Below, piece by piece: positions 1 to 8,300 of a stretch of 20,638 bases of DNA. Position 1 is the first letter of the stretch. Every line of letters begins with the position of its first letter. The stretch covers positions 1 to 20,638 of the forward strand of contig JBKBWT010000057.1 of the NCBI GenBank assembly GCA_046314415.1, read 5' to 3'. The stretch comes from JADJNW01 sp046314415. GTDB lineage: Bacteria > Bacteroidota > Bacteroidia > Chitinophagales > Saprospiraceae. The position numbers and the translations under genes were made by a program. A model generated the notes under the pieces. It did not search any database and was not told the DNA's origin. It was given only the letters and a program-made list of their open reading frames with translations.

Positions 1-1
1 C

Positions 2-1120
2 ACGCAGCATCATCTGGGCTACACGGTGACGCGGCTGATGCCCGATATTGAGTGTTATGGCTTGTACGCTTTGAATAAGCAGACGGGCGAGATTGAAAAA
101 TGCCTGGCGAAAGTAACGATTATTGCCACGGGCGGTGTGGGACAGGTCTATCGCAATACGACGAACCCGGTGATTGCCAGCGGCGACGGCATTGCAATGG
201 TGTATCGCGCCAAGGGTTGGGTAGAAAACATGGAATTTGTACAATTTCACCCCACGGCTTTGTATAATCCCGCCGGGGACAATCCGGTTTTTTTGGTGTC
301 GGAAGCCGTGCGGGGCTATGGCGGCATTCTGAAAACCCGCGCTGGCGAAGAGTTTATGCATAAATATGATGAACGCTTGTCGCTGGCGCCGCGCGACATT
401 GTGGCGCGAGCCATCGACAACGAGATGAAACTCAGTGGGGATGAGTGCATGTTTCTGGATTGTCGGCATCTGGAAAAAGAAGGCTTTGTGGCGCATTTTC
501 CTACCATTTACGAAAAGTGTCTGAGCATTGGCATTGACCCGATGAAAGATATGATTCCGGTGGTGCCCGCCTGTCATTATATGTGCGGCGGCATCCGCGT
601 AGATGAAATGGGGCGCAGCACCATTCAGCACTTGTACGCCGTAGGCGAATGCACCTGCACGGGGCTGCACGGCGCTAATCGTTTGGCTTCCAACTCGTTG
701 TTAGAAGCAATGGTATTTGCCTACCGCATTGCGTTGGACATCTTACCTCAGATTGACCAGTGGCGTATTCAAACGGAGATCCCTGCCTGGAATGCACAGG
801 GCACGACCGACCCGAAGGAGATGGTGTTAATCACGCAGAGTTTGAAGGAATTGAAAGAAATCATGAGCAATTATGTGGGCATCGTGCGCTCTAATGTTCG
901 CTTGAAGCGCGCTTTAGATCGACTCTACATTTTGTACCGTGAAACCGAGCAATTGTACGAAACGACGACCTTGTCACCGCAGTTATGCGAATTGCGCAAC
1001 CTGATTACCATCGCTTATCTGGTGACGCGCTCGGCTTCGATGCGTAAAGAGAGTCGGGGGCTGCATTACACCACCGATTATCCTGAAAAACAGCCGTTTA
1101 TTCAAACGCTGCTGTTATAA
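2..1120 (+). CDS. nadB: L-aspartate oxidase, C-terminal part (5' end outside window)
   Basis: This is the FAD-dependent flavoprotein that oxidises L-aspartate to iminoaspartate, the first step of de novo NAD synthesis; NadA then makes quinolinate. The frame is open from base 2 through the window edge, so the gene starts upstream and the GTG at 26 is only an internal codon. About 372 codons are visible; the family is usually near 530 residues, so roughly 160, including the Rossmann FAD-binding start, are missing. Visible family signatures, in order, are ATGGVGQVY, EFVQFHPTALY (active-site His), SEAVRGYGG (substrate Arg), HYMCGGI (active-site His) and GLHGANRLASNSLLEA (substrate Arg). The end is the helical domain typical of the family. 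The succinate dehydrogenase flavoprotein is a relative, but the HYMCGG and GANRLASNS motifs fit NadB. The gene meets the minus-strand gene tail to tail, with both stop codons in one TTATAA palindrome. Confidence 0.95.
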   Translation, partial: TQHHLGYTVTRLMPDIECYGLYALNKQTGEIEKCLAKVTIIATGGVGQVYRNTTNPVIASGDGIAMVYRAKGWVENMEFVQFHPTALYNPAGDNPVFLVSEAVRGYGGILKTRAGEEFMHKYDERLSLAPRDIVARAIDNEMKLSGDECMFLDCRHLEKEGFVAHFPTIYEKCLSIGIDPMKDMIPVVPACHYMCGGIRVDEMGRSTIQHLYAVGECTCTGLHGANRLASNSLLEAMVFAYRIALDILPQIDQWRIQTEIPAWNAQGTTDPKEMVLITQSLKELKEIMSNYVGIVRSNVRLKRALDRLYILYRETEQLYETTTLSPQLCELRNLITIAYLVTRSASMRKESRGLHYTTDYPEKQPFIQTLLL

Positions 1121-2053
1121 GGCAAAGCGATAAGCGAAATTGATTTCAACACCGGCACCGCGGAAGTTGCCAAAATCACCAATGTTGTAAGAACCCAGTG
1201 CGCCAATGCGCCAGTAATCGGTTTTCGCAAAGCCAGCTCGGGTAATGACGCCCACTTGCAGTGCCATGGTTTGGTTGGTGGAGTACGTGATGGCAGTCCA
1301 GAACGTCTCGTACATTTCCATTTTCACATTTATATTGGCGTTGAGGTTGTTTTGGGTGCTATAATTGATCCAGGCTGAAGGCTCGATGAAGAATTTATCA
1401 TTTACCAGGCGTGCGCCGACTAGTGCGTTGCCGTGAATGGCGCGTTTCCAATTGGCAAAGCGATTGCCCTCGCGAATCACCAAATCTGCGGGAAAAACCT
1501 GATTAGCGGCTGCGCCGAAGAAGAAAGCATTTTCCTCCTCATAGCTCTTGCGACGCGTACCGGCATAAGTGGTATAAAAAAAGCCCGCGCCAGCGTTAAA
1601 GCGCATATCACTACTTTCGCCGATTGGCACCAGTTTATCGTCAGGATCGTTCACAACAATTTCCAGGGCATCCACTAAGTATTGCGAAGCATTCACGGAG
1701 GCACCGATGGTTGCCCGGTCAAATCTGGCAAATCCTGGCTGGAAACGGTAGGCATACGAAAACGCCAGCGTAGAAGCGGTGAACGGCTGAATTTTATCGT
1801 GCATAAAATAGCCTCCGATGCTCATGTTTTGTTTTTCAAAAGGATATTGCGCAGCAATGATGCCCGTGCGTGGCGCATTGTCAAAGCCAAACCACTGCTG
1901 GCGGTAGTTGGCGCTCACTTCCCAATAGTCGTACACCCCCGTCATGGCTGGGTTCCACACAAAAGCCATCTCGCTGAAAGCGCTGCGGTCGGGCAGTTGT
2001 TGTGCTTTTAAGAAGATGGGAACTAATAGTATAAAGAGTAAAGTATATCGCAT
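1115..2053 (-). CDS. PorP/SprF family T9SS outer-membrane protein
   Basis: This 312-residue protein is recognised as PorP/SprF type. It starts with a signal peptide (basic start, hydrophobic residues 4-16, likely cleavage near KA-QQ), then shows the family's opening around residues 20-45 (S-E-M-A-F-V-W-N-P-A-M-T-G, then NYRQQWFGFDNAPRT). After that come alternating beta strands ending in an aromatic/Leu terminus, as expected of an outer-membrane beta-barrel. Length is typical (about 300). In Flavobacterium johnsoniae, SprF is needed for secretion of the adhesin SprB, and proteins with type B C-terminal domains are commonly encoded beside a PorP/SprF paralogue. Here the gene immediately upstream on the same strand encodes such a protein, so this is probably its secretion or attachment partner (inference). 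The start ATG is preceded by four bases and then nine GATAACC-type heptamers. No hairpin terminator is seen between the two genes. Confidence 0.9.
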   Translation of the reverse strand: MRYTLLFILLVPIFLKAQQLPDRSAFSEMAFVWNPAMTGVYDYWEVSANYRQQWFGFDNAPRTGIIAAQYPFEKQNMSIGGYFMHDKIQPFTASTLAFSYAYRFQPGFARFDRATIGASVNASQYLVDALEIVVNDPDDKLVPIGESSDMRFNAGAGFFYTTYAGTRRKSYEEENAFFFGAAANQVFPADLVIREGNRFANWKRAIHGNALVGARLVNDKFFIEPSAWINYSTQNNLNANINVKMEMYETFWTAITYSTNQTMALQVGVITRAGFAKTDYWRIGALGSYNIGDFGNFRGAGVEINFAYRFAL

Positions 2054-2057
2054 TTTT

Positions 2058-2120
2058 GGTTATCGGTTATTGGTTAATGGTTATCGGTTATCGGTTATCA
2101 GTTATCGGTTATCGGTTATT
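2058..2120. repeat. Nine tandem 7-bp repeats (GGTTATC / GATAACC) in the porP/sprF leader
   Basis: Nine consecutive heptamers keep exact 7-bp register. Five are GGTTATC on the + strand; the variants are GGTTATT (2), GGTTAAT (1) and AGTTATC (1). A run of six G follows at 2121-2126. On the coding (-) strand the array reads GATAACC and ends 4 bp before the ATG of the PorP/SprF gene, so it occupies the place of the ribosome-binding region or 5' leader. Heptamer arrays of this kind occur in intergenic DNA of several bacterial groups; their role is not established. Confidence 0.9.
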
Positions 2121-2180
2121 GGGGGGTTATTTACTTTTTATAATATAAATCACGCATTATTACTTTCCTATTGCAAATTT

Positions 2181-2208
2181 CATATCTCATATTTCATATC
2201 TCATATTT
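2181..2208. repeat. Two exact copies of a 14-bp unit (CATATCTCATATTT)
   Basis: CATATCTCATATTT occurs at 2181-2194 and again directly at 2195-2208, followed by a partial copy (ATCTCAT) that runs into the end of the 980-codon gene. Fourteen is twice seven, the same period as the heptamer array 60 bp away. The rest of the 158-bp spacer (2127-2180) is AT-rich with nothing recognised, and no rho-independent terminator is seen, so read-through from the upstream gene is plausible. Confidence 0.85.
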
Positions 2209-2211
2209 ATC

Positions 2212-5154
2212 TCATTCTCTTAAAATCGTCAACGTTTGTTTAATATCGCCATCGCGGAAGGAAAGCACATAATAATAATTGCCGGTGGGTAGGAGTTTGC
2301 CGTTGCGGGTACCGTTGAAGCGCTCGTCATCTTTCTGGTAATTGATTTTTTGATAGACCAGGTCGCCCCAGCGATTGTAAACTTTCAATGTATTCAAACC
2401 GTATTTTTCTAATCCCTTGAATTCCAGCACATCATTCTTGCCGTCGCCATTGGGCGTAATCATGTTCACTGCCATAATATCGAGCGGATTATTGGCAACC
2501 AACACTATAATGGTATCCAGTATTTGGCAACCCCGGATGTCGGTTATCTGTACAAAATAGCTTGTGCTATCTTCCGGTTGAACCGTCGGATTGGGAATAT
2601 TCGGATTGCTTACGGGATAATCATTTAAAAACCAAAAGTAAGCCACCCCACCCGATGCGTACAATTCGAGCTCGTCGCCCGGTGCAATGCAAGTATCAGG
2701 TCCGGCGGTAGCCGTGACTTTCAGCACTTTTATTTCTACAAAAGCCGTATCCGTACCGCAGCCATTCTCAGCGATGAGCGTGTAGCGAGTGTTGGTGCGC
2801 GGGCGCGCCAGTGGTCGGCGAATATTGGTAGCGCTCAAGGTACGGGAGGTATCGATCCAGGTATAACGTTCGGCTAGCGTAGCTGTCAACCACATGGCAG
2901 TACCGGGGCACACTTCGAGGCTATCCGCGGCAATGCTGAGTTGAAAGGATTCGGCTAGTACCCGCACAGTATCTGCGGCGGTGCAGCCCGCTGCATTCGT
3001 AACGGTAACACTGAAATTGCCAGCACTTGACACATTGATGGTACGGGTGCTAGCGCCCGTTGACCAGCGATAAGCTGCAAACATCCCGGCGTCAAGCAGA
3101 ACATTTTCGCCATTGCAAATAAAAGTGGTGTCGCCCAAATCCAACATTGGCGCGGCTCCGGCAAGCACCCGAACGGAATCGGACGCCGTACAACCGGCAG
3201 CATTGCTGACAGTTACCGCAAAGGTTCCAATATTGGATACGCTGATGGTGCGCGTTGTAGCGCCGGTGGACCAGCGATAGCTATTGTGAATGCCTGCATC
3301 TAAGGCCCGGCTTTGACCATTACAAATCGAAATAGAATCTGCCAATTGTAACAATGGCGCAACTCCAGGTACAACCCGAATAGAATCAGCGCCGGAACAA
3401 CCCACTGCATCGGTCACCGTTACTACATAAGCACCTGTATTAGAAACATTTATAGTACGCGTCATGGCACCAGTGGACCAGCGATAGCTTGCAAAAACCC
3501 CGGCATCCAGCGTTACATTTTGTCCGGTACAAATCGAAATAGAATCTGCCAGTTGCAATTGCAAATTGTTACCAGGTACGACGCGAATCGAATCTATACC
3601 AGAGCAGCCCGATGTATTTGTCACTGTAACCACATAAGTACCTGTATTAGAAACATTTATAGTGCGCGTCATTGCACCATTCGACCAGCGATAGCTTGCA
3701 AAAACCCCGGCATCCAGCGTTACATTTTGACCGGTACAAATAGAAATAGAATCTGCTAATTGCAATTGCAAATTGTTACCCGGCACTACACGGATGGAAT
3801 CGCTTGTAGAACAGCCATTTACATTTGTAACCGTAACGCTATAAGTACCAGTAGTCGAAGCGGAAATAGTACGGCTCGTCGCACCATTCGACCAGCGATA
3901 AGTGCTGTGTACGCCCGCATCCAATGCAATACTTTGACCAGTACAAATGGAAATGGAATCTGCCAGTTGTAACTGCGGTGCCACCGCCGACATCACACGG
4001 GTTGTACCTGCCCCCGAACAGCCGTCGGCATTGGTAACAGTGACCGTATAAGTGCCTGGTGCTGAGACCATTAGTGAACGTGTAGTGGCACCGGTGGACC
4101 AGCGGTACGAAGCGAAAGCGCCCGCGTCAAGCGTGGTATTTTGACCGGCACAAATGGCTAGCGTATCCGGCAAACTCAATGTCAGTGCGTCAGCAGCGCG
4201 AATGCGAAAAGTATCGGACACAGTACAGTTATTAGAATCGCGTACTGTTATATTGTATAATCCTGGATTTAAATTAGAAAATTGATTACTATTTAAAAAA
4301 TTGCTACCCAGGCTATAGCGGTATGGTAGCACTCCACCTATTGCGGTAACTGTCGCCGAACCGGTCGGTTGCGTGCATGAAGCCTGCCGGGCAAGAATGG
4401 TATCAATCGTCAGCGGTGTAGCGGGTTGGGTGAGGGTGAAAATCGTATCCAGCAGCATATTCCCACCATTCGCAACCTGCAAATTGTAGGTACCCGCGGG
4501 CAGATTGCTCAAGTCTTCTTCTTGCGATTGAAAATTATTCGGACCCGTCCAACGCACCGTTGCTCCATTAGGTTTGTTGATCAAGGTAGTACTAATGGTG
4601 CCCGTATTTGCCCCAAAACAAAGAATATTGGTAGTAGTAAAACTGGCGCGAAAGGCATTTTGCGTTCCGACTGTCACGGAGCCATTTTCAGGATTCAAAG
4701 TCGCTGGAATAAAACCGCCAGTTCCGTTTGAGCGAAAAATTTGAATTGCCAGCGGCGTATTGGTAATCGTCAGATTGGTGAAGGTGCCGTTACCACCATT
4801 GACAAAAAATTTCAGCCGCACGATAGAGCTATTATCTGGCAAGGTTTGTCCGGTCAAATTGATATCAAACCAACTAAAACGCAGCACTCCATTAGCGGCA
4901 TTCGCATTGCCAACCGCCACAATGGGCAGGTTGGTTTCTTCAAAACCCGCATATTGTAAGACCGCAGGATTCCATTGAAATGAAAACTGAAAACTGGCAA
5001 TTTCACGAAATTGTCGGGCAGTAATGTCCACACGAAGCGTATCGCCACTGGTAGTAGAAGTGTCGGGGAGCGCCAGAATAACTGGTTCTTGTGCAAATAG
5101 GAATGTAGTTGTCAACAAAGCCCCGATACTAAGAATGAGCCTGATTTGTCTCAT
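2212..5154 (-). CDS. Secreted cohesin/SprB/69-residue-repeat protein with type B T9SS C-terminal domain
   Basis: This 980-residue secreted protein starts with a signal peptide (residues 1-21, ending FLFAQ). Residues about 24-163 form a cohesin-like domain (REIASFQFSFQWNP, GVLRFSWFD). Two SprB-type repeats follow (about 170-245 and 246-320; NLPAGTYNLQV, SNNC). Then come six tandem 69-residue beta-sandwich-like repeats (about 324-738), each with an ICxGQ..LDAG.....YRWS.GA..RT core and a GC near the end. Two more divergent Ig/PKD-like units follow. The last ~90 residues are the gliding-motility-associated (type B) C-terminal domain (ITPNGDGKNDVLEFKGL, YNRWGDLVYQ, PTGNYYYVL), which targets proteins for T9SS export. 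It is presumably anchored or released at the cell surface. The adjacent downstream PorP/SprF gene is its likely partner. Function is unknown; the repeats suggest an adhesin or matrix scaffold. Repeats 3 and 4 are almost identical. Confidence 0.9.
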   Translation of the reverse strand: MRQIRLILSIGALLTTTFLFAQEPVILALPDTSTTSGDTLRVDITARQFREIASFQFSFQWNPAVLQYAGFEETNLPIVAVGNANAANGVLRFSWFDINLTGQTLPDNSSIVRLKFFVNGGNGTFTNLTITNTPLAIQIFRSNGTGGFIPATLNPENGSVTVGTQNAFRASFTTTNILCFGANTGTISTTLINKPNGATVRWTGPNNFQSQEEDLSNLPAGTYNLQVANGGNMLLDTIFTLTQPATPLTIDTILARQASCTQPTGSATVTAIGGVLPYRYSLGSNFLNSNQFSNLNPGLYNITVRDSNNCTVSDTFRIRAADALTLSLPDTLAICAGQNTTLDAGAFASYRWSTGATTRSLMVSAPGTYTVTVTNADGCSGAGTTRVMSAVAPQLQLADSISICTGQSIALDAGVHSTYRWSNGATSRTISASTTGTYSVTVTNVNGCSTSDSIRVVPGNNLQLQLADSISICTGQNVTLDAGVFASYRWSNGAMTRTINVSNTGTYVVTVTNTSGCSGIDSIRVVPGNNLQLQLADSISICTGQNVTLDAGVFASYRWSTGAMTRTINVSNTGAYVVTVTDAVGCSGADSIRVVPGVAPLLQLADSISICNGQSRALDAGIHNSYRWSTGATTRTISVSNIGTFAVTVSNAAGCTASDSVRVLAGAAPMLDLGDTTFICNGENVLLDAGMFAAYRWSTGASTRTINVSSAGNFSVTVTNAAGCTAADTVRVLAESFQLSIAADSLEVCPGTAMWLTATLAERYTWIDTSRTLSATNIRRPLARPRTNTRYTLIAENGCGTDTAFVEIKVLKVTATAGPDTCIAPGDELELYASGGVAYFWFLNDYPVSNPNIPNPTVQPEDSTSYFVQITDIRGCQILDTIIVLVANNPLDIMAVNMITPNGDGKNDVLEFKGLEKYGLNTLKVYNRWGDLVYQKINYQKDDERFNGTRNGKLLPTGNYYYVLSFRDGDIKQTLTILRE
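2960..4180 (-). repeat. Six tandem 207-bp (69-residue) repeats inside the type B CTD protein
   Basis: The period is exact: the 20-base start GCGATAGCTTGCAAAAACCC is at 3481 and again at 3688, a 207-bp spacing. Each unit codes a conserved ICxGQ...LDAG...YRWSxGA core followed by TxTYxVTVTN..GC. The two central copies differ at only a few residues, while outer copies have drifted, and a seventh degenerate copy lies towards the C terminus. Block ends are approximate. Confidence 0.85.
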
Positions 5155-5191
5155 AATTGTATGTTCATGTCGAGCCGATTTTGCATAGCAC

Positions 5192-5301
5192 TAATACCAT
5201 TCCCAATTGATAATGGCGCATTAATTATTACCAAACTATTTGATTTTCAAGTGTTTGATATTTTTATAATTACGCCTGCTCATTTCAAATTTAGTATAAG
5301 C
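5192..5301. repeat. Dispersed intergenic repeat, copy A (110 bp)
   Basis: This non-coding stretch aligns without any gap to 18277-18386 with 85 of 110 bases identical by hand count. Perfectly shared blocks include TAATACCATT at the start, ATAATGGCG, GATTTTCA and CTCATTTCAAATTT near the end, followed by GTATAAG. It holds an internal inverted repeat (CCATT ... AATGG). It fills most of the 240-bp spacer between the giant gene's stop and the start of the 980-codon gene, so any promoter for the latter would overlap it; no convincing promoter was seen. Confidence 0.75.
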
Positions 5302-5356
5302 CCTGGCAAAGTCGCAACTCTATAATCGGTTTGGGATAGAAAATTTATACTAAGAG

Positions 5357-5383
5357 TCTGGCACACTTCGGAAGTGTGCCAGA
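5357..5383 (-). terminator. Hairpin terminator after the giant adhesin gene
   Basis: A perfect 12-bp stem (TCTGGCACACTT / AAGTGTGCCAGA) encloses a 3-nt loop, 12 bp beyond the stop codon of the giant gene. Its position fits a transcription terminator for that gene. The minus-strand tail is not a clean T-run (CTCTTAGTATAAATTTT); the + strand side has TTTCTTTATT. It could equally be a member of a palindromic repeat family or an mRNA-stabilising 3' hairpin. Confidence 0.65.
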
Positions 5384-5394
5384 TTTCTTTATTA

Positions 5395-8300
5395 TCACTC
5401 AAAAATAATCATACTCTTGGTTTGTGCAAAATTCGCAGTACGCAAGGTGTAATAATACATCCCGGCACCGAGTGTTTCGCGCGGGAATTCAATGCGATTG
5501 TATCCCCGGCTGTAATTGCCATTGAATGTTTTCACCACCCGCCCCAGTTGATCAAAGACGATTAAATCCGCCTGCATATCCTGTGGCAAGTCAAAACCGA
5601 TAACTGTCTGCTGGTTGAATGGATTCGGTACGTTTTGGTACAATTTATACCCAACCGCTACCTGCTCGTTCGGCGCTACCAATGGCTGACCGATAAATTG
5701 CAAGGTAATATTCTTGCGCTCTGCCTGGGTGGTGTATGCCTCCGCACGCATGAAGCGCGAGTTCACTTCCAGCAGATTTGCCAGGTTATCAATGTCTTGC
5801 AGCGCTACGAAACGCAGGGTAAACAATTGCTCATCCACCTGGGTGTTAATACCCTGACCACTTGGATCAAACCAACTCAGGCGCAGTAAGCCATTTTTAG
5901 CCTGGGCATCGTTCAGTGCGATACGAGCAAAAGGCGAGTGCGCATCGGAAGATAAAGCTAAGAATTCCAAATGATTGGCGTCGAATGACAGCCCCATTTG
6001 GTAGCCGGCAATTTCGCGGAATTCTTCACTCGTCAGAGCAATTTCCACAATGTCACCAGCACGGTAAACGCGGTTTTGTGCGATGAGTCGCAACGTCGAT
6101 AAGCTACGCTGTTCTATGTTTAGCAATTGTGGATTCGCATGTCCCAGAATATCGCCTACCTTTACGCCAATGAAATTAGAGCTGGTGTCTTTCATCAGCA
6201 TCATGGTATCGCAGTTGTGATACGGGAAGACGTTGGTAGCCGTGAATTCTACCGGCATTTGCTCGCCTGCTTTTACAAACACCCACGATGGGCACGCACC
6301 AAAATCCTGGCTGGTGCCAATGATCAGGCGCTGAATGATAAATAAATCGAGCGAAGTAAAACGTCCGTCACAGTTTGCGTCTCCGGCAATGATTTGGTAC
6401 GGCGACACAATTTCGGCAGGTTGCATGCCAATGATAAAGCGCTGTCCGGCAAAAAGTGCGTAAGTAGAAAGCCCATTCGCCGGATTGTTGTCATTCAACT
6501 TTGGCAATACCGTATATTCCTTACCCAATGGCAAAGCTGGAATTTTATATTTTCCATTATTATCGGTCGTGTCTTTCTTGCTTAGGTTGCCACTATTGAT
6601 ATTTACTTCTACGTGCGGTAGCGCATCACCCCAATAAGTAGTAATGTCACCTTGTAACACCGCAATACTTTGGATCGAAACCGTACCTCCGCTTACGATG
6701 TGAGGAATGCTGGTAGGCCCGCCATTAGCGATACCGCCTACTTCAATTGCCAGTGGTGTATTGACAATTCGTAAAATCGTCGAAGTACCGGCATTGCCTT
6801 TTAATTCTACCGCCACGTAGAACAAAATTTGCCCGGCACCGCACGGTACGCCGCTTCCGTTGTTGGCATAGTAACTAAAGGTGCGATTAGCTGCTGAATA
6901 CTGTGGTGAAATAGACCCAGGCAGAATGCCGGTGATAACCGCAACATTGGTGTTTTCAATTTGCAAAGAACCCGCCAGAGAAACCAGCGTATTCGTCACA
7001 CAATTTTCAATGACCACCGGAATGTACACGATTTCACCTTTGCCACCCGCGCCATCGCGCACGTCAATATTCACCGCACCGGCTGGAGTGCCTATGGTCA
7101 CTTCTTTACAGATTTCTTTGGTACCGCAACTGTTGGTCACTTTCAAACAAACGTTGAACGTGCCGGTAGTAAGGTAAGTGTGGTTCGGATTATTCTGCGT
7201 AGAATTCGCCTGATCGCCGAAGGTCCATTGATAACTACCAGGTGTAGATTGATTGGTAAATACAACGTTCATGCCGTTGATCGTAAAGGCAAAATTCGCA
7301 CTCGGCATCTGGTTGTTGTTATTTACACTCACCATTCGGGTTTTGCTACAGCCGCCACCATCCGTCACAGTGATGTTGTAAGTACCGCTATTCAAATTAT
7401 TGATGGTATAAGATGGCGTATTGACGGTTTGCGAACCGTTTGCAGGACCACTCCACTGATAGGTAAATGGCGCTACCCCACCCGAAGCACTTACGAGCAC
7501 TTGCCCTGTCTGACCACAAGCACCATTGGTTACGGTCGCCAGTACTTCTAAGTTATTTTCAGCGGTAATGATTTTCACCTGTTTTGTAACCGAACAGTTA
7601 ATGTCATCCTTTACCGTGACTGTGTACGTACCGGCTGGAAGGTTAGCAATGGTAAACGTATCCTGAGTCGTGGTAGCCGTCTGATTCACTCCATTACCCG
7701 ACCATGTGATGGTATAAGGCGTATCGCCGCCACTGAGATTGAGCCGCGCTTTGCCGGCTGCGCCACAGGTTGCGTTAGAAATGCTGGTGCTAAAATCCAA
7801 TTGCGATTCAGTAATCGAAATGGTAACATCTTCCGAAACCGAACAACTATTCTGAGAACGTACAGTAACGGTGTAATTACCAGCTTCGAGATCAGCCAGA
7901 ACCAACTCGCCAATATCTGTAACAGTCACGGTATCCGTAATACCCATACCTTTATAAATAATGGCAAAAGGTCCTTGTCCGGTAGTAATATTGACAGAGA
8001 TTTTCCCCTCGGTACTACAATTTCCGTTGGTACCATCAATATCGGCTATTAAACCCTGATCACCAACGACTTGTATTGTGTCTTTTTCACTACAGCCTTT
8101 AGCATCCGTTACAGTTACAATGTAGGCACCACTTGGCAGGTTGCCAATGACATACATATTTGCATTGATCGTGGTATCACCATCTACTGGTCCGTCCCAT
8201 TTTACTTTGTAAGGCGGGGTTCCCCCAAAATTCAATTTGATTGCACCGAACTGCCCGCAAGTGCCTTGCGTTGGCGTAGCCGAGAAAACATCTGCGCCTT

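Noticed and set aside
1944..2243. 99-codon + strand frame over the heptamer array
   Set aside because: Its NGYRLSV-type repeats are translation of the 7-bp array and its start lies inside the PorP/SprF gene.
6961..7551. Long open frame (196 codons) antisense to the giant gene
   Set aside because: It lies wholly inside the SprB/PKD coding region, has no recognisable domain, and follows from the repeat composition; similar antisense frames recur at 8071-8562 and 9622-10041.
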